Source of the DNA: Acinetobacter lwoffii
GTDB taxonomy: Bacteria > Pseudomonadota > Gammaproteobacteria > Pseudomonadales > Moraxellaceae
DNA length: 64,000 bases
Direction of reading: 5' to 3'
Assembly (NCBI RefSeq): GCF_019048525.1
Contig: NZ_CP077370.1
Coordinates: 1 to 64,000, forward strand
The notes below the pieces were generated by a model. It was not told the DNA's origin and did not search any database. It saw only the letters and a program-made list of their open reading frames with translations. The stretch's first letter is position 1, and each line of letters starts with the position of its first letter. The translations under genes were made by a program, and so were the position numbers. This document shows, in pieces, positions 9,792 to 18,127 of the stretch.

Positions 9792-9943
9792 TGATTAAAG
9801 CAGGTCGCTATTATATTCGACCTAACAGAATCAGCCCGATTAATCTTAAACAGGCTGATATAGAAAATTTTAGTCAACAATTATGCAATGAATCTATTCA
9901 CTACATTCAATCAGGCAACTTTCTCATTAGATTCTCGCTCTAA
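9792..9943 (+). pseudogene. possible DUF1697-like fragment
   Basis: A short stretch whose translation includes ADIENFSQQL and HYIQSGNFLI, reminiscent of the YIQSGN motif of DUF1697 proteins. It is only about 50 codons, may not stay in one frame across 9840, and has no partner domain. It is most likely a relic; whether it is expressed cannot be judged. Confidence 0.25.
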
Positions 9944-9958
9944 TGTGAAATGAAATGC

Positions 9959-10072
9959 CTATTTTTCAAGAATATTTTGATACGACTTAATGAAGTTCTC
10001 TTCTATCCATTTACCTTGCTTAAGATTCAATTGAACACGTTCAACACCGTCATAAACTTTACGAGTTAAGAG
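9959..10072 (-). pseudogene. second DUF1852 (mesX-like) 3' fragment
   Basis: Reading leftward the sequence encodes LTRKVYDGVERVQLNLKQGK, then WIEENFIKSYQNILEK and a stop at 9959-9961. This parallels the C-terminus of mesX (LTRVVYDRVERGELAVKQGK, then WTEENFIKPYQDIL). It is clearly diverged from mesX, so it is an old or foreign copy rather than a recent duplication. Everything upstream of about 10072 is replaced by an IS982-like transposase fragment. Confidence 0.75.
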
Positions 10073-10078
10073 AAATCA

Positions 10079-10200
10079 TTATTGTGAACAGACTATTTCT
10101 CTAAGGTGATTCATCACAACATGTAATTTATAGCCATAGAACCGGCCCATTGAGCTTTTACCACGAGATGCAATTTTAGATAATGATTTATGGCGGTGAA
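10079..10200 (-). pseudogene. IS982-like transposase fragment
   Basis: Leftward translation gives IHRHKSLSKIASRGKSSMGR followed by FYGYKLHVVMNHLREIV, the conserved RGKSSMGWFYGFKLH-type block of IS982-family transposases. About 40 codons remain. Just to the right (10206-10219) the sequence TGTGCAACAAAGCC resembles an IS5-type terminal repeat, so at least two element types are involved in this scar. Confidence 0.6.
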
Positions 10201-10251
10201 TAGGTTTGTGCAACAAAGCCTATTCTAATTAAAACTTGGATTTCATAACCA

Positions 10252-11457
10252 TTAATTTACAGTACAACTATCAATAAAATCGCCCCACCATTGCATCATT
10301 TCCATACGCTGATTAAAATATTCTGCATGATTATAACTTGCACGGGTTTTATTTTTATCAGTATGAGATAGCTGTGCTTCAATCCAATTTGATTGAAATA
10401 AACCGGATTCATTTAATATGGTACTAAATGTCGATCGTAACCCATGAGAAGTTAATTCATTTTTAGTATATCCCATTTTTCTGATAATCAAGTTCAGGGT
10501 ATTAAAATGAATAGGTTTATTATTATTTCGGGGGCTAGAAAACACATATTTCTCGCCATGAGACCAAACGAGTGCTGATTTCACAACTTCAAGTGCTTGA
10601 TCAGATAGTGGAACAAAAAAATCAGGGATATCATGACCTAAAATAACCTTTCTTCTATATTGTTTAATATGTAAGGCTGGTATTTTCCATATTTTTTTAT
10701 CTAGATCGAAGTGATGTGGTTCACAAAGCAATAATTCTCCACCACGGACGCCTGTATATAATTTAAATAACAGGGCTTTTTTAATAATAGGATCTGTATT
10801 AATCTGATTTAATTTAGCTAAGAAATTAGATAGTTCATCTGAATTCAAATGAGGATAGTTTTTCTTAATCTTATTGTTGACTAATATTTTATGAAGTCCA
10901 TGTGCAATATTATATTCACAATACCCCATCGCTACCGCATAATCATAAATCTGATTTAAATAACTATAGGCTTTCTTTACAGGTTCTTTTACATTTCTAG
11001 ATTCTATCTTTTTAATAATCTTAACTAGATCATATCTTTTAATTTCAATAAATGGGATTAGTCCAATATTTGGATAAACATCCTGATCTAAACATTTTTT
11101 TGCGAGCTGAATTACACCGCATCGTGGTTCATCTTCAAAGGAATTTTTAATTTTAAATTCTAACCACTCTTCACAAATATCCTGAAAAGTTTTGATGTAT
11201 TTTTTATGCAGTGGTTTATTTTCATAATTATTAAATTTATATTCATCCCGGACTGATCTGGCCTCTTTCAAGGACATTACAGGATATTCACCCAACTTCA
11301 TGCGAGGACGTTTATTTGTCCCTGCAAGTGAATAGCGGTAACTCCAAGATTTACGTCCGTTTGGTTCTACCTTCAAACTTAAGCCGTCATCATCTGCCAG
11401 AAAATAGATTTTTTCCTTTGATTTAGCTTGACGTACCTTAATTTCAGTAAGACTCAT
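10252..11457 (-). CDS. P4-type tyrosine integrase
   Basis: 401-residue site-specific recombinase. An N-terminal DUF4102-like arm-binding domain (LTEIKVRQAKSKEKIYFLAD) is followed by the catalytic domain with the expected residues: Arg in TGVRGGE near 236, H-x-x-R in SHGLRSTF near 337, His in QLSHTDKN near 364 and nucleophile Tyr in ASYNHAEY near 374. The frame is complete, so it may be active. Such integrases usually lie beside an att site in a tRNA gene; no tRNA is visible within the window, so the island has been moved or truncated. An inverted repeat at 11525-11545 lies upstream. Confidence 0.9.
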   Translation of the reverse strand: MSLTEIKVRQAKSKEKIYFLADDDGLSLKVEPNGRKSWSYRYSLAGTNKRPRMKLGEYPVMSLKEARSVRDEYKFNNYENKPLHKKYIKTFQDICEEWLEFKIKNSFEDEPRCGVIQLAKKCLDQDVYPNIGLIPFIEIKRYDLVKIIKKIESRNVKEPVKKAYSYLNQIYDYAVAMGYCEYNIAHGLHKILVNNKIKKNYPHLNSDELSNFLAKLNQINTDPIIKKALLFKLYTGVRGGELLLCEPHHFDLDKKIWKIPALHIKQYRRKVILGHDIPDFFVPLSDQALEVVKSALVWSHGEKYVFSSPRNNNKPIHFNTLNLIIRKMGYTKNELTSHGLRSTFSTILNESGLFQSNWIEAQLSHTDKNKTRASYNHAEYFNQRMEMMQWWGDFIDSCTVN

Positions 11458-11524
11458 GAATTTTTAACCTAACCACAAATGGCACTGCTCAATTGAATTA
11501 TAGCAAATTTAAGCGATATTCATA

Positions 11525-11545
11525 TGATGCGTATCATACGCATCA
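11525..11545. promoter_or_regulatory. perfect inverted repeat upstream of integrase
   Basis: TGATGCGTA and its exact reverse complement TACGCATCA are separated by TCA. The repeat lies 68 bp upstream of the integrase start in an AT-rich spacer, in the position of an operator or arm-type recombinase binding site. No regulator gene is adjacent, so the binding protein is unknown. Confidence 0.5.
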
Positions 11546-11759
11546 CATATTTTTATAAGTAATTGTTAAATAAAATTTATATTTAGATTGGTTATTCCCT
11601 AGTAACCAATTAATTAACCATTGATTTTGCAAGTCTTAAATTGGCATTTGAAGTGCAGCCCCATGTTATGACTATTCACATTTCTGCTCTATGATTCATG
11701 GTTACTTATTAGTTATGTTATTACGTCAGGAGCGATACAAGAATTAGGGTAACCTTATT

Positions 11760-12191
11760 ATGGAAATAGCGAATACGAAATTACTAGCTGGCGCTTTGAT
11801 AGCCCTAACTTTAACTATAGTTAGCCCTGTCGTACTTGCAAATGATAACAATGATATACGAAAGACTATTGTAGTTAAATTTGCTAAAAAAGCTCACTCT
11901 GCAAATTATTACGGAAGGATAGATGGATACAAGTATGATTCCTACAAATTTTATGCTAAAAAAGGGCAAAAGTTAAAAGTGAAGTTGACTGGAGGAAATG
12001 TTGAAGCTTACTTATGGGGTAATCAATTAAAAGACTCCATCAATCTTGGAGAATATTCTCCAGAGCTTGATGATAAGGGTATTTATATTTTACCTGCTTC
12101 AGGTGAGTATGAAATTAGAGTATTACAACCTAGATCACAGGCAAGAAAAGATAAAAAACCTCAATACTGGATGAGTATTAACATTAAATAA
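11760..12191 (+). CDS. pliG: PliG-like periplasmic g-type lysozyme inhibitor
   Basis: 143 residues with a Sec signal peptide ending PVVLA at residue 27. The mature part resembles PliG (YcgK) of enterobacteria: YKFYAKKGQKLKVKL, the YSPELDDKGIYILPASGEYE stretch, then IRVLQPRSQARKDK and the WMSINIK end. PliG proteins bind goose-type lysozymes in the periplasm and protect peptidoglycan. Its length agrees with the family. It is monocistronic with about 300 bp of upstream DNA. Identification is by recalled similarity, strong over the whole mature region; activity is not shown. Confidence 0.72.
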   Translation: MEIANTKLLAGALIALTLTIVSPVVLANDNNDIRKTIVVKFAKKAHSANYYGRIDGYKYDSYKFYAKKGQKLKVKLTGGNVEAYLWGNQLKDSINLGEYSPELDDKGIYILPASGEYEIRVLQPRSQARKDKKPQYWMSINIK

Positions 12192-12309
12192 AGACTTGCT
12201 AGATTTTTTTAAGCTTTTATACCAGGGTTCAAAAACTATTGCCAGTTAAACGGGGCGTGATTTTTACGTATATGTTTTTATATTAGTAAAAATGATATAG
12301 ATACGTAAT

Positions 12310-13290
12310 TCATAGAGATCGTTTCAATTTAGCAATCTCTAAATACATCTTGTAACTGGCATGTTGAATCCGTTCATTTGAGGGGGCGTATTGCTTCTGG
12401 ACTTCATCTAAGAAAGGAGTTTCTTCACATAATTCAAAGTACCTTTCCATCGGTGTTTTACCTTGCAAAGCTGAATGTGGTCTCATCCAGTTACAGTAAT
12501 GCTGCCATTCTGCCATTCTGCCAGTTTGCTCTGAATTTCCTCTGAATCGATATCTACAGTAGCGTAGAACTCAGATTTATCAGTCTTTTGTGAGCGCTAC
12601 CTTGCCATTCAGATGAGGTGAACCCGGTTTATTCGGCCTAAATTTGATCCCATACTGCATCATTTTTTCTGTATTTTTTCAACAAAGAATTCTCGTTCAC
12701 GATCGGTCTGTATTCGCTGTATGGGAAAAGGCATTTCTTCAATTACACAGTTAAAAAGTCGAGTGTATTCGCAGCTGTTCGGCGTTTATATATCCTTAAA
12801 ACGCGATATCGTGTGCAGTCATCGATAGATGTGTACTGATATAGTCCAGGACCCAGTTTACAGGTATCCATTTGAATTCTATCGCCTGGTAATGGACGTT
12901 CATAACAAATGTAATCTACTTTACGACGGAATTTTTTAATCGGTTTGACTTAATGGGTGGATAGTACTTTATGGATAGTCGCCAAGGACAACGAGACTCC
13001 GTGCAGCTCATTAATTCGGTTTGCAAACGTCGAGCACCAAGATTTCTAGCTGAGCGCATTTCCAATATTAAAGCTTCTAGCTCAGCATTGATTTTAGTAT
13101 TTGGCGATTTTAAGGGACATTTACTATGACTACTTAATCCATCAATACCTTGTTCAGAATATCGTTTCCACCACTTGCGTAAAGTTGGTCTAGAAATGCC
13201 ACATCTCCGACAAACCAGGCCAGTATTATTGGTCTCTTCAAATAATTTAACCCATACGAGTCTTTGTTGAATTTCTCTGTTCATAGACAC
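12310..13290 (-). pseudogene. IS481-family transposase, decayed
   Basis: Leftward frames together make up one transposase: an N-terminal part from 13290 (NREIQQRLVWVKLFEE, helix-turn-helix CGISRPTLRKWW), a middle part around 12740-12930 (GDRIQMDTCKLGPG, YQYTSIDDCTRYRVL, the DDE region) and a C-terminal part 12310-12516 (NWMRPHSALQGKTPMERYFE). The parts lie in different frames with stops between them, so several indels have accumulated. No intact ends were identified. Confidence 0.8.
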
Positions 13291-13486
13291 CCATTATATT
13301 GAAGTGATGTCTATGAATCACACAGATTATCATAAGGCTTTTGAAACTGTCGCACCTCATGTTTGAATTCACCCATTAACAGAGTGCGAATTAGTCCTTG
13401 ATCATGTTTGACCACATTTCAAGGAATAGTGTCCAACTTTCGGTATGCAGATTATGGTGTGGGGTTCTCTTAAAGTTTAAACCTTA

Positions 13487-13837
13487 TTATTTTACTTCAG
13501 TAATGCTGATTGGCTGGTCTTTTACAAATTCAACAACCCCTTCACCACGTTTAAAGTGAATTGAAACTCCATTATTATTAGCTAAACGAATACCACTACC
13601 AGCAACTGTTTGCTTTAAACGATATACCATGCCTGAGTTATCAGTCATTAAAGCAGTTTCAAAGTTATCCGATGATTTCAGAAAAATTAATAAACCATTC
13701 GGACCAGAAAATTTAAGGACCTGCGTATCAGCTGAAGTATTGCTTGTAGCCTTATCTTGTAAAGTTTCAGTCTTTGGACTCGAAGTACACCCAGTCATTG
13801 CTAAAACTAACAAAGTTAAACTTAAAAAATATTTCAT
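13487..13837 (-). CDS. MliC-like lipoprotein, putative c-type lysozyme inhibitor
   Basis: 116-residue lipoprotein: a hydrophobic signal followed by the lipobox AMTGC (Cys17). The mature domain carries LLIFLKSSDNFETALM and then VAGSGIRLANNNGVSIHFKR, which resembles the MliC fold motif in which a Ser-Ala-Ser-Gly-like strand is followed by a tight turn and a charged end (here KRGEGVVEF). MliC proteins inhibit chicken-type lysozyme at the inner face of the outer membrane. The resemblance is moderate. The pairing with the PliG-like gene 1.3 kb away supports it. Confidence 0.55.
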   Translation of the reverse strand: MKYFLSLTLLVLAMTGCTSSPKTETLQDKATSNTSADTQVLKFSGPNGLLIFLKSSDNFETALMTDNSGMVYRLKQTVAGSGIRLANNNGVSIHFKRGEGVVEFVKDQPISITEVK

Positions 13838-13948
13838 TTAACTACCTTTTTTATCTGTAAATCATAGGTGTATTTATACTAATTGTTATAATTTAACAAT
13901 AAAACAAATATTACTTTTTTTTACATAAAAAAGCCATAAATCGCATTT

Positions 13949-14173
13949 TGAACCTTACCGGATTTATCGGAGATTTTTTTATTTAAGTTAGGCCACCTGA
14001 CCTAACGGGTTAATCTTATCATAGTACATTGCCTCAAACTCAAAAGGCGATACATATCCCAGTGCACTGTGTACATACTTTTTATTGAACCAATCTACCC
14101 AATTTAATGTCGCTTGAGAAGCAATGCTTCTCATCTCAGGAAAGTTGGTCTCCGACAAACCCGGTACGGTTCA
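13949..14173 (-). mobile_element. 225-bp internal-deletion derivative of the IS3 element
   Basis: Both ends match the element at 1735-3076: the left end TGAACCTTACCGGATTTATC with the orfB 3' sequence, and the right end GTCTCCGACAAACCCGGTAC. All internal DNA from about 14115 is missing: the orfB tail jumps directly to the right-end sequence TTGAGAAGCAATGCTTCTC. The result is a MITE-like remnant that could be mobilised by a relative in trans. It abuts and truncates the IS5-family gene. Confidence 0.8.
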
Positions 14174-14893
14174 GGCTAAAGCAACAGAACTTTGATAATT
14201 TCTTTTGAGCTTGTCATATCGAGTAGCTATTCCTCTAAATTGCTTTAATCTACAAAACATATTTTCAACTAAATGCCTGATTTTATATAAATACCAGTCC
14301 ATATGGTCATTGTTCGATTGGCTATTCGTTTTCTTTGGTATATTCGCTTTAGTCCCTGTGTTCCTGATCTGTTCACGCAGTGGTTCTGAATCATAGCCTT
14401 TATCTGCACATACCACTTTTGTCTCTTTTAAATCTAATGTTGATATTAAATCAGGTGCAACTTTAACATCATGTGTGGTTCCATCGGTAATCATGAAATC
14501 AATAGGATTGCCATGTGCATCAACAATCAAATGTATTTTTGAGGAGTTTCCTCCTGCACTTTTAGAAATAGATTGATTCGCTATGCCGGCAGAATGTTGA
14601 TGAGCACGTACATGAGAGCCATCAATAAAAATCCACTCCATATCGGGGCATGAGGCTAGTAATTTGAATAATCTAAGTAACTTACCGCTGCTTGACCAAC
14701 GATTAAAACGTTTGAAAATAGAGTTTGAATGACCAAAACAGCAAGGAATATCTCGCCACGGACAGCCTGTTCTAATTCTATAGAGAATAGCTTCAATAAA
14801 ATTGCGTAAATTTGAGTTGTGGTGAATGGATAAATTACGCAGAATAACTTTCAACTTTTGCCAGTGTTGATCTGTCAGCATGGTACGAGGCAT
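14171..14893 (-). pseudogene. IS5-family transposase, C-terminally truncated
   Basis: 240 codons of an IS5-type transposase starting MPRTMLTDQHWQKL. The DDE residues are in EWIFIDGSH, VVCADKGYD and the VENMFCRLKQFRGIATRYDK block. The frame ends with SSVALA, where the stop codon is supplied by the terminal repeat of the IS3 derivative, so the last few residues of the normal protein are lost. The catalytic residues are intact, but the left terminal repeat is absent. Confidence 0.85.
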
Positions 14894-15275
14894 AGCGAAT
14901 AGTAAAATTGGGTTTGGCGATTTGATTTTACTACTTCGCTATTTTTTTAAGCTAAAAGTGTCAACACACCCTACTTGTTTAATACCCCGAGGAATAATTT
15001 AATCTTGCTGTGCGTTAGTCACGTTTCTTTCTTTCAAAAGTTGATTATATCTTTCAACGTAACCGTCGTGATATTCAAGCCCTTTTGATAGGAATTTGCA
15101 GTGAAAGAATAGGCGAAACTTGTCTTAAATAATGGTAATTCCTTATCTTTAAAATAGAGAACGCCCGATGAAATTCATTAGGCGTTTACTTTAAATAAGT
15201 GTCAGCTTATTTTATAACCAGATGTACTTGTCAATCATGATTCTTTTTCTCAATTGCCTTAAAAAAACAATCTTG
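14894..15275. other. intergenic scar with a short unidentified coding relic
   Basis: Right flank of the IS5 element, then AT-rich DNA. On the minus strand 14999-15110 stays open and reads GLEYHDGYVERYNQLLKERN before a stop at 14999. Its composition looks protein-like and it may be the 3' end of a lost gene; no family was recognised. Nothing else was seen. Confidence 0.3.
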
Positions 15276-15914
15276 CTATTTTTGACTTTTCACACCATTT
15301 TGTTCAATTTGTACTGCGGCTTGCCAGCTAGGTAGTTGGCTTAAACCTGCTACGTAACGTTGGATATGGGGATAATTTTCACCTTGTCCCATATGATAAA
15401 CTAAAGCATGTAGTCCAAAGCCCATCATAAAGTCAGCACCGGTTAAACGGTCTGCCACTAGAAATTCTTTATCTTTTAAATATTCATTTAAATGGCCAAA
15501 TACTTTATCGAACTCAACTTGAGTATAATTTTCTAGAAATACCAACTTCGTGCCCTGCTTGGTTTCTATCGTATTAAACGTTTTTAACAAAAATGGCAGC
15601 ATGGCAGAGCTTTCTGAGAAATGAATCCACTGTAAATAATCGACATAGGTAGATTCATCCATATCTGGTGCTAAATGCGGCGCAAGTTTCTGAATTAATA
15701 ACTCAACGATTGCGCCTGACTCTGCAATAACTTTGCCATCCCATTCCAATACTGGAGATTTCCCTAAAGGGTGAATGGTTTTTAAAGAGTCAGGGGCCAA
15801 ATGCGTGCTTGAGTCACGATAATAGCGTTTCAGCTCATAGGGCTGCTTGATTTCTTCAAGTAACCACAAAATGCGAAAAGAACGTGATTGATCTAAATGA
15901 TGTAGTGTGATCAT
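15276..15914 (-). CDS. glutathione S-transferase
   Basis: 212-residue cytosolic GST. The N-terminal thioredoxin-like domain has the active-site region LDQSRSFRILWLLEE, the cis-proline at GKSPVLEW (Pro54) and the ESGAI motif (E65, S66) that binds the gamma-glutamyl part of glutathione. The rest is the helical C-terminal domain. It conjugates or reduces electrophiles with glutathione. It lies 16 bp after the CurA-like reductase in the same direction, so the two are cotranscribed and share the divergent TetR promoter region. Confidence 0.88.
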   Translation of the reverse strand: MITLHHLDQSRSFRILWLLEEIKQPYELKRYYRDSSTHLAPDSLKTIHPLGKSPVLEWDGKVIAESGAIVELLIQKLAPHLAPDMDESTYVDYLQWIHFSESSAMLPFLLKTFNTIETKQGTKLVFLENYTQVEFDKVFGHLNEYLKDKEFLVADRLTGADFMMGFGLHALVYHMGQGENYPHIQRYVAGLSQLPSWQAAVQIEQNGVKSQK

Positions 15915-15930
15915 GATAATTCCTATTTTT

Positions 15931-16950
15931 TTAAATTTTTACAACCACTTTGCCAAAGTTTTCGCCTTTCAACATACCATTGAAAGCATTGATCGTGTTA
16001 TCTAAACCTTGCACCATATACTCTTTATATTTGATTTTTCCGTCTTTCAACCATTCAGACATTTGCTGATAGAATTCCGGATACTGACTGCCATAATCAT
16101 CAAAAATAATAAAGCCTTGCATGCGAATACGCTTTTTTAAAAGGGTGGAAATAAAGCCCGGTAAACGGTCTGGCCCTTGTGCTTGCTCGGTAGCGTTATA
16201 CTGGGAAACCACACCACACACCGGTACACGTGCCGCAGAGTTAAGCAATGGCCATACCGCATCAAACACTTTACCCCCGACATTCTCATAATAAATATCA
16301 ATACCGTTGGGAGCTGCTTGTTGTAATTGTTCTGCAAAATTTTCATCATGATGATTAATACAAGCATCGAAGCCGAGTTCTTCTACTGCATAACGACATT
16401 TTTCAGGCCCACCTGCGATGCCAACCACGCGACAACCTTTAATTTTGCCAATCTGTCCAACCGTAGCACCAACAGGTCCTGTTGCAGCTGCAACGACCAA
16501 AGTTTCACCAGCTTTAGGCTGACCAATGTCCAACAACCCCATATAAGCAGTAAATCCTGGCATTCCCAAAATACCCAATGCCCAAGATGGATGTTCAGGT
16601 TGCATACCTAAGCTTTGACATGCAGTCCCATTAGAAATTGCGTAGCCCTGCCAGCCATTTCCGGAAAGAACCCACTCGCCTTCTTTGAATTTTGGGTTTT
16701 TAGAGGCCACCACTTGACTGACTGTTCCACCGACCATCACTTCGCCGATTTCAACCGGTGCTGCATATGAAGGAGCATCACTCATGCGACCACGCATATA
16801 AGGATCGAGTGACAAGTAAATGGTTTTTAACAATATCTCGCCTTGTTTAAGTTCATTGAGTTCAACTTGTTCAATACGAAAATCGCTGTGTTTTGGCTCA
16901 CCGACTGGCCGTTGAGCTAAAACGATACGTTGATTAATAACTGTTTTCAC
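15931..16950 (-). CDS. CurA-like NADPH-dependent 2-alkenal/curcumin reductase
   Basis: 339-residue zinc-free medium-chain reductase of the leukotriene B4 dehydrogenase/CurA group. The N-terminal motif LSLDPYMRGRMSD and the Rossmann motif VAAATGPVGATVGQ (about 153-166) are diagnostic, and YYENVGGKVFDAV follows. Members reduce activated double bonds of enals and enones with NADPH. First gene of a leftward operon with the GST; its start is 143 bp from the divergent TetR gene, with a NemR-like operator in between. Confidence 0.88.
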   Translation of the reverse strand: MKTVINQRIVLAQRPVGEPKHSDFRIEQVELNELKQGEILLKTIYLSLDPYMRGRMSDAPSYAAPVEIGEVMVGGTVSQVVASKNPKFKEGEWVLSGNGWQGYAISNGTACQSLGMQPEHPSWALGILGMPGFTAYMGLLDIGQPKAGETLVVAAATGPVGATVGQIGKIKGCRVVGIAGGPEKCRYAVEELGFDACINHHDENFAEQLQQAAPNGIDIYYENVGGKVFDAVWPLLNSAARVPVCGVVSQYNATEQAQGPDRLPGFISTLLKKRIRMQGFIIFDDYGSQYPEFYQQMSEWLKDGKIKYKEYMVQGLDNTINAFNGMLKGENFGKVVVKI

Positions 16951-17046
16951 ACATATAACTCCATGTTTTATTTAGAAGTATTTCTATTCACAATCAAAAA
17001 TTATGATTAAAATTTCTTTACATCCATTGTAGATGAGTTATAATAA

Positions 17047-17071
17047 AAAACAATACGACTGGTCTATTTTT
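17047..17071. promoter_or_regulatory. NemR-like operator between curA-like and tetR genes
   Basis: The right arm GTCTATTTTT (17062-17071) with centre GACTG matches the perfect palindrome upstream of yqhD at 21485-21509; the left arm is degenerate (7 of 10 positions). The core CGACTGGTCTA resembles the TAGAC-N-GTCTA type of site bound by NemR. It ends 22 bp before the TetR gene start, suiting autoregulation and control of the divergent operon. Confidence 0.65.
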
Positions 17072-17093
17072 TACAATAGAGTAAATAATTAAT

Positions 17094-17702
17094 ATGAAGC
17101 CTACTCCTATTAAAAAGTCTGAAGCGAAGCGCTTACACATTCTTAACACCAGTTCAGACCTGATTTTGCATAAAGGTTTTACTGGCGTAGGATTACAGGA
17201 AATTTTACAGAGCTGTGAAATCCCTAAAGGCTCGTTTTATCATTATTTCCAATCCAAGGAAGCTTTCGGGTGTGAATTGGTACAGCATTATGTAGATAAT
17301 TACCAAGTCCGTTTAAATGATGTATGGCGTAGCGATAAATCCCCTTATCAAAAGCTGATTGAGTATTTTAATTTATGGATAGAAGATCCTGAAACACAGT
17401 GTGGTTGGGCGGATAGCTGTTTAATTGTGAAACTTGCCGCAGAAGTTGCCGATCTATCTGAAGATATGCGCTCCATTATGTCCGCTGGCGTCGATGATGT
17501 AATCCAACGTATTGCTGCTTTAATTGATTTGGGAAAACAGGATCAGTCTATCCAAGCAGATACTGAGGCCTCAACGTTGGCACAAGTACTTTACCAAATG
17601 TGGTTAGGTGCAGCATTACTGAGTAAGTTGCAAAAAGATAAAACGCCATTACATCAAGCTCTGAGAGCAACTAAATTTCTATTAAAAAGTGAAGATTCAT
17701 AA
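17094..17702 (+). CDS. TetR-family electrophile-responsive regulator (NemR-like)
   Basis: 202 residues. The N-terminal helix-turn-helix spans about 10-55, with HKGFTGVGLQEILQSC and the recognition helix PKGSFYHYFQSKEAFG. The C-terminal ligand domain contains cysteines (CGWADSCL), which could sense electrophiles by thiol modification as in NemR. It is divergent from the CurA-like/GST operon, with a partial copy of the palindrome also found before yqhD, so it probably represses both. The ligand is inferred from the neighbours (enals, quinones, aldehydes). Confidence 0.75.
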   Translation: MKPTPIKKSEAKRLHILNTSSDLILHKGFTGVGLQEILQSCEIPKGSFYHYFQSKEAFGCELVQHYVDNYQVRLNDVWRSDKSPYQKLIEYFNLWIEDPETQCGWADSCLIVKLAAEVADLSEDMRSIMSAGVDDVIQRIAALIDLGKQDQSIQADTEASTLAQVLYQMWLGAALLSKLQKDKTPLHQALRATKFLLKSEDS

Positions 17703-17813
17703 AAATTAGATTAAATATCAATTACATAATTAATAATTCATGATAGCAGTCCAATGATTACTTATTAATGTGTTGCTATTAGATCAATTTACAATCCATG
17801 AGTATAGCGCACA

Positions 17814-18044
17814 ATGAATTCTCCTTCTAAAGCCCTCATGACTCGTATTTTAGTTGGTTATTTAGGCTTATATCCCACACTATTACTGGTTCTCACTTTA
17901 TTAAAGCCAATTACTGAGCATCAAAGTTTCCCGATGATGGTGTTGATTGAAGTCATAGTATTAGTGCCAGTAACGCAACTGATTTCTTTCCCACTGGCAG
18001 GTTGGCTCATTACACAGCTAAAAAATTTTAAGAACTTGTTTTAA
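17814..18044 (+). CDS. small two-helix membrane protein, DUF2798-like
   Basis: 76 residues with two hydrophobic segments (about 13-28 and 39-67) and no enzymatic motif. The length and the SFPLAGWLITQLK end recall DUF2798 proteins, whose function is unknown. It follows the TetR gene in the same direction after 111 bp and precedes a strong bidirectional terminator, so it may be part of that transcript or have its own promoter. Confidence 0.55.
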   Translation: MNSPSKALMTRILVGYLGLYPTLLLVLTLLKPITEHQSFPMMVLIEVIVLVPVTQLISFPLAGWLITQLKNFKNLF

Positions 18045-18078
18045 GAAGAAATTGTGCTAGCAACAGCAATCTTAAGTC

Positions 18079-18113
18079 GTTATTTTGCCAACCACAAAGG
18101 TTGGCAAAATAAC
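18079..18113. terminator. bidirectional terminator hairpin
   Basis: GTTATTTTGCCAACC and its exact reverse complement are separated by ACAAA, giving a 15-bp stem with T/A-rich outer pairs. It separates the rightward membrane-protein gene from the 3' end of the leftward nemA-like gene and can serve both. Confidence 0.75.
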
Positions 18114-18127
18114 TCATTAAGTCAATA

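Noticed and set aside
10252..11545. Active genomic island with att sites around the integrase
   Set aside because: No tRNA gene or matching direct repeat pair could be seen; only the integrase itself is supported.
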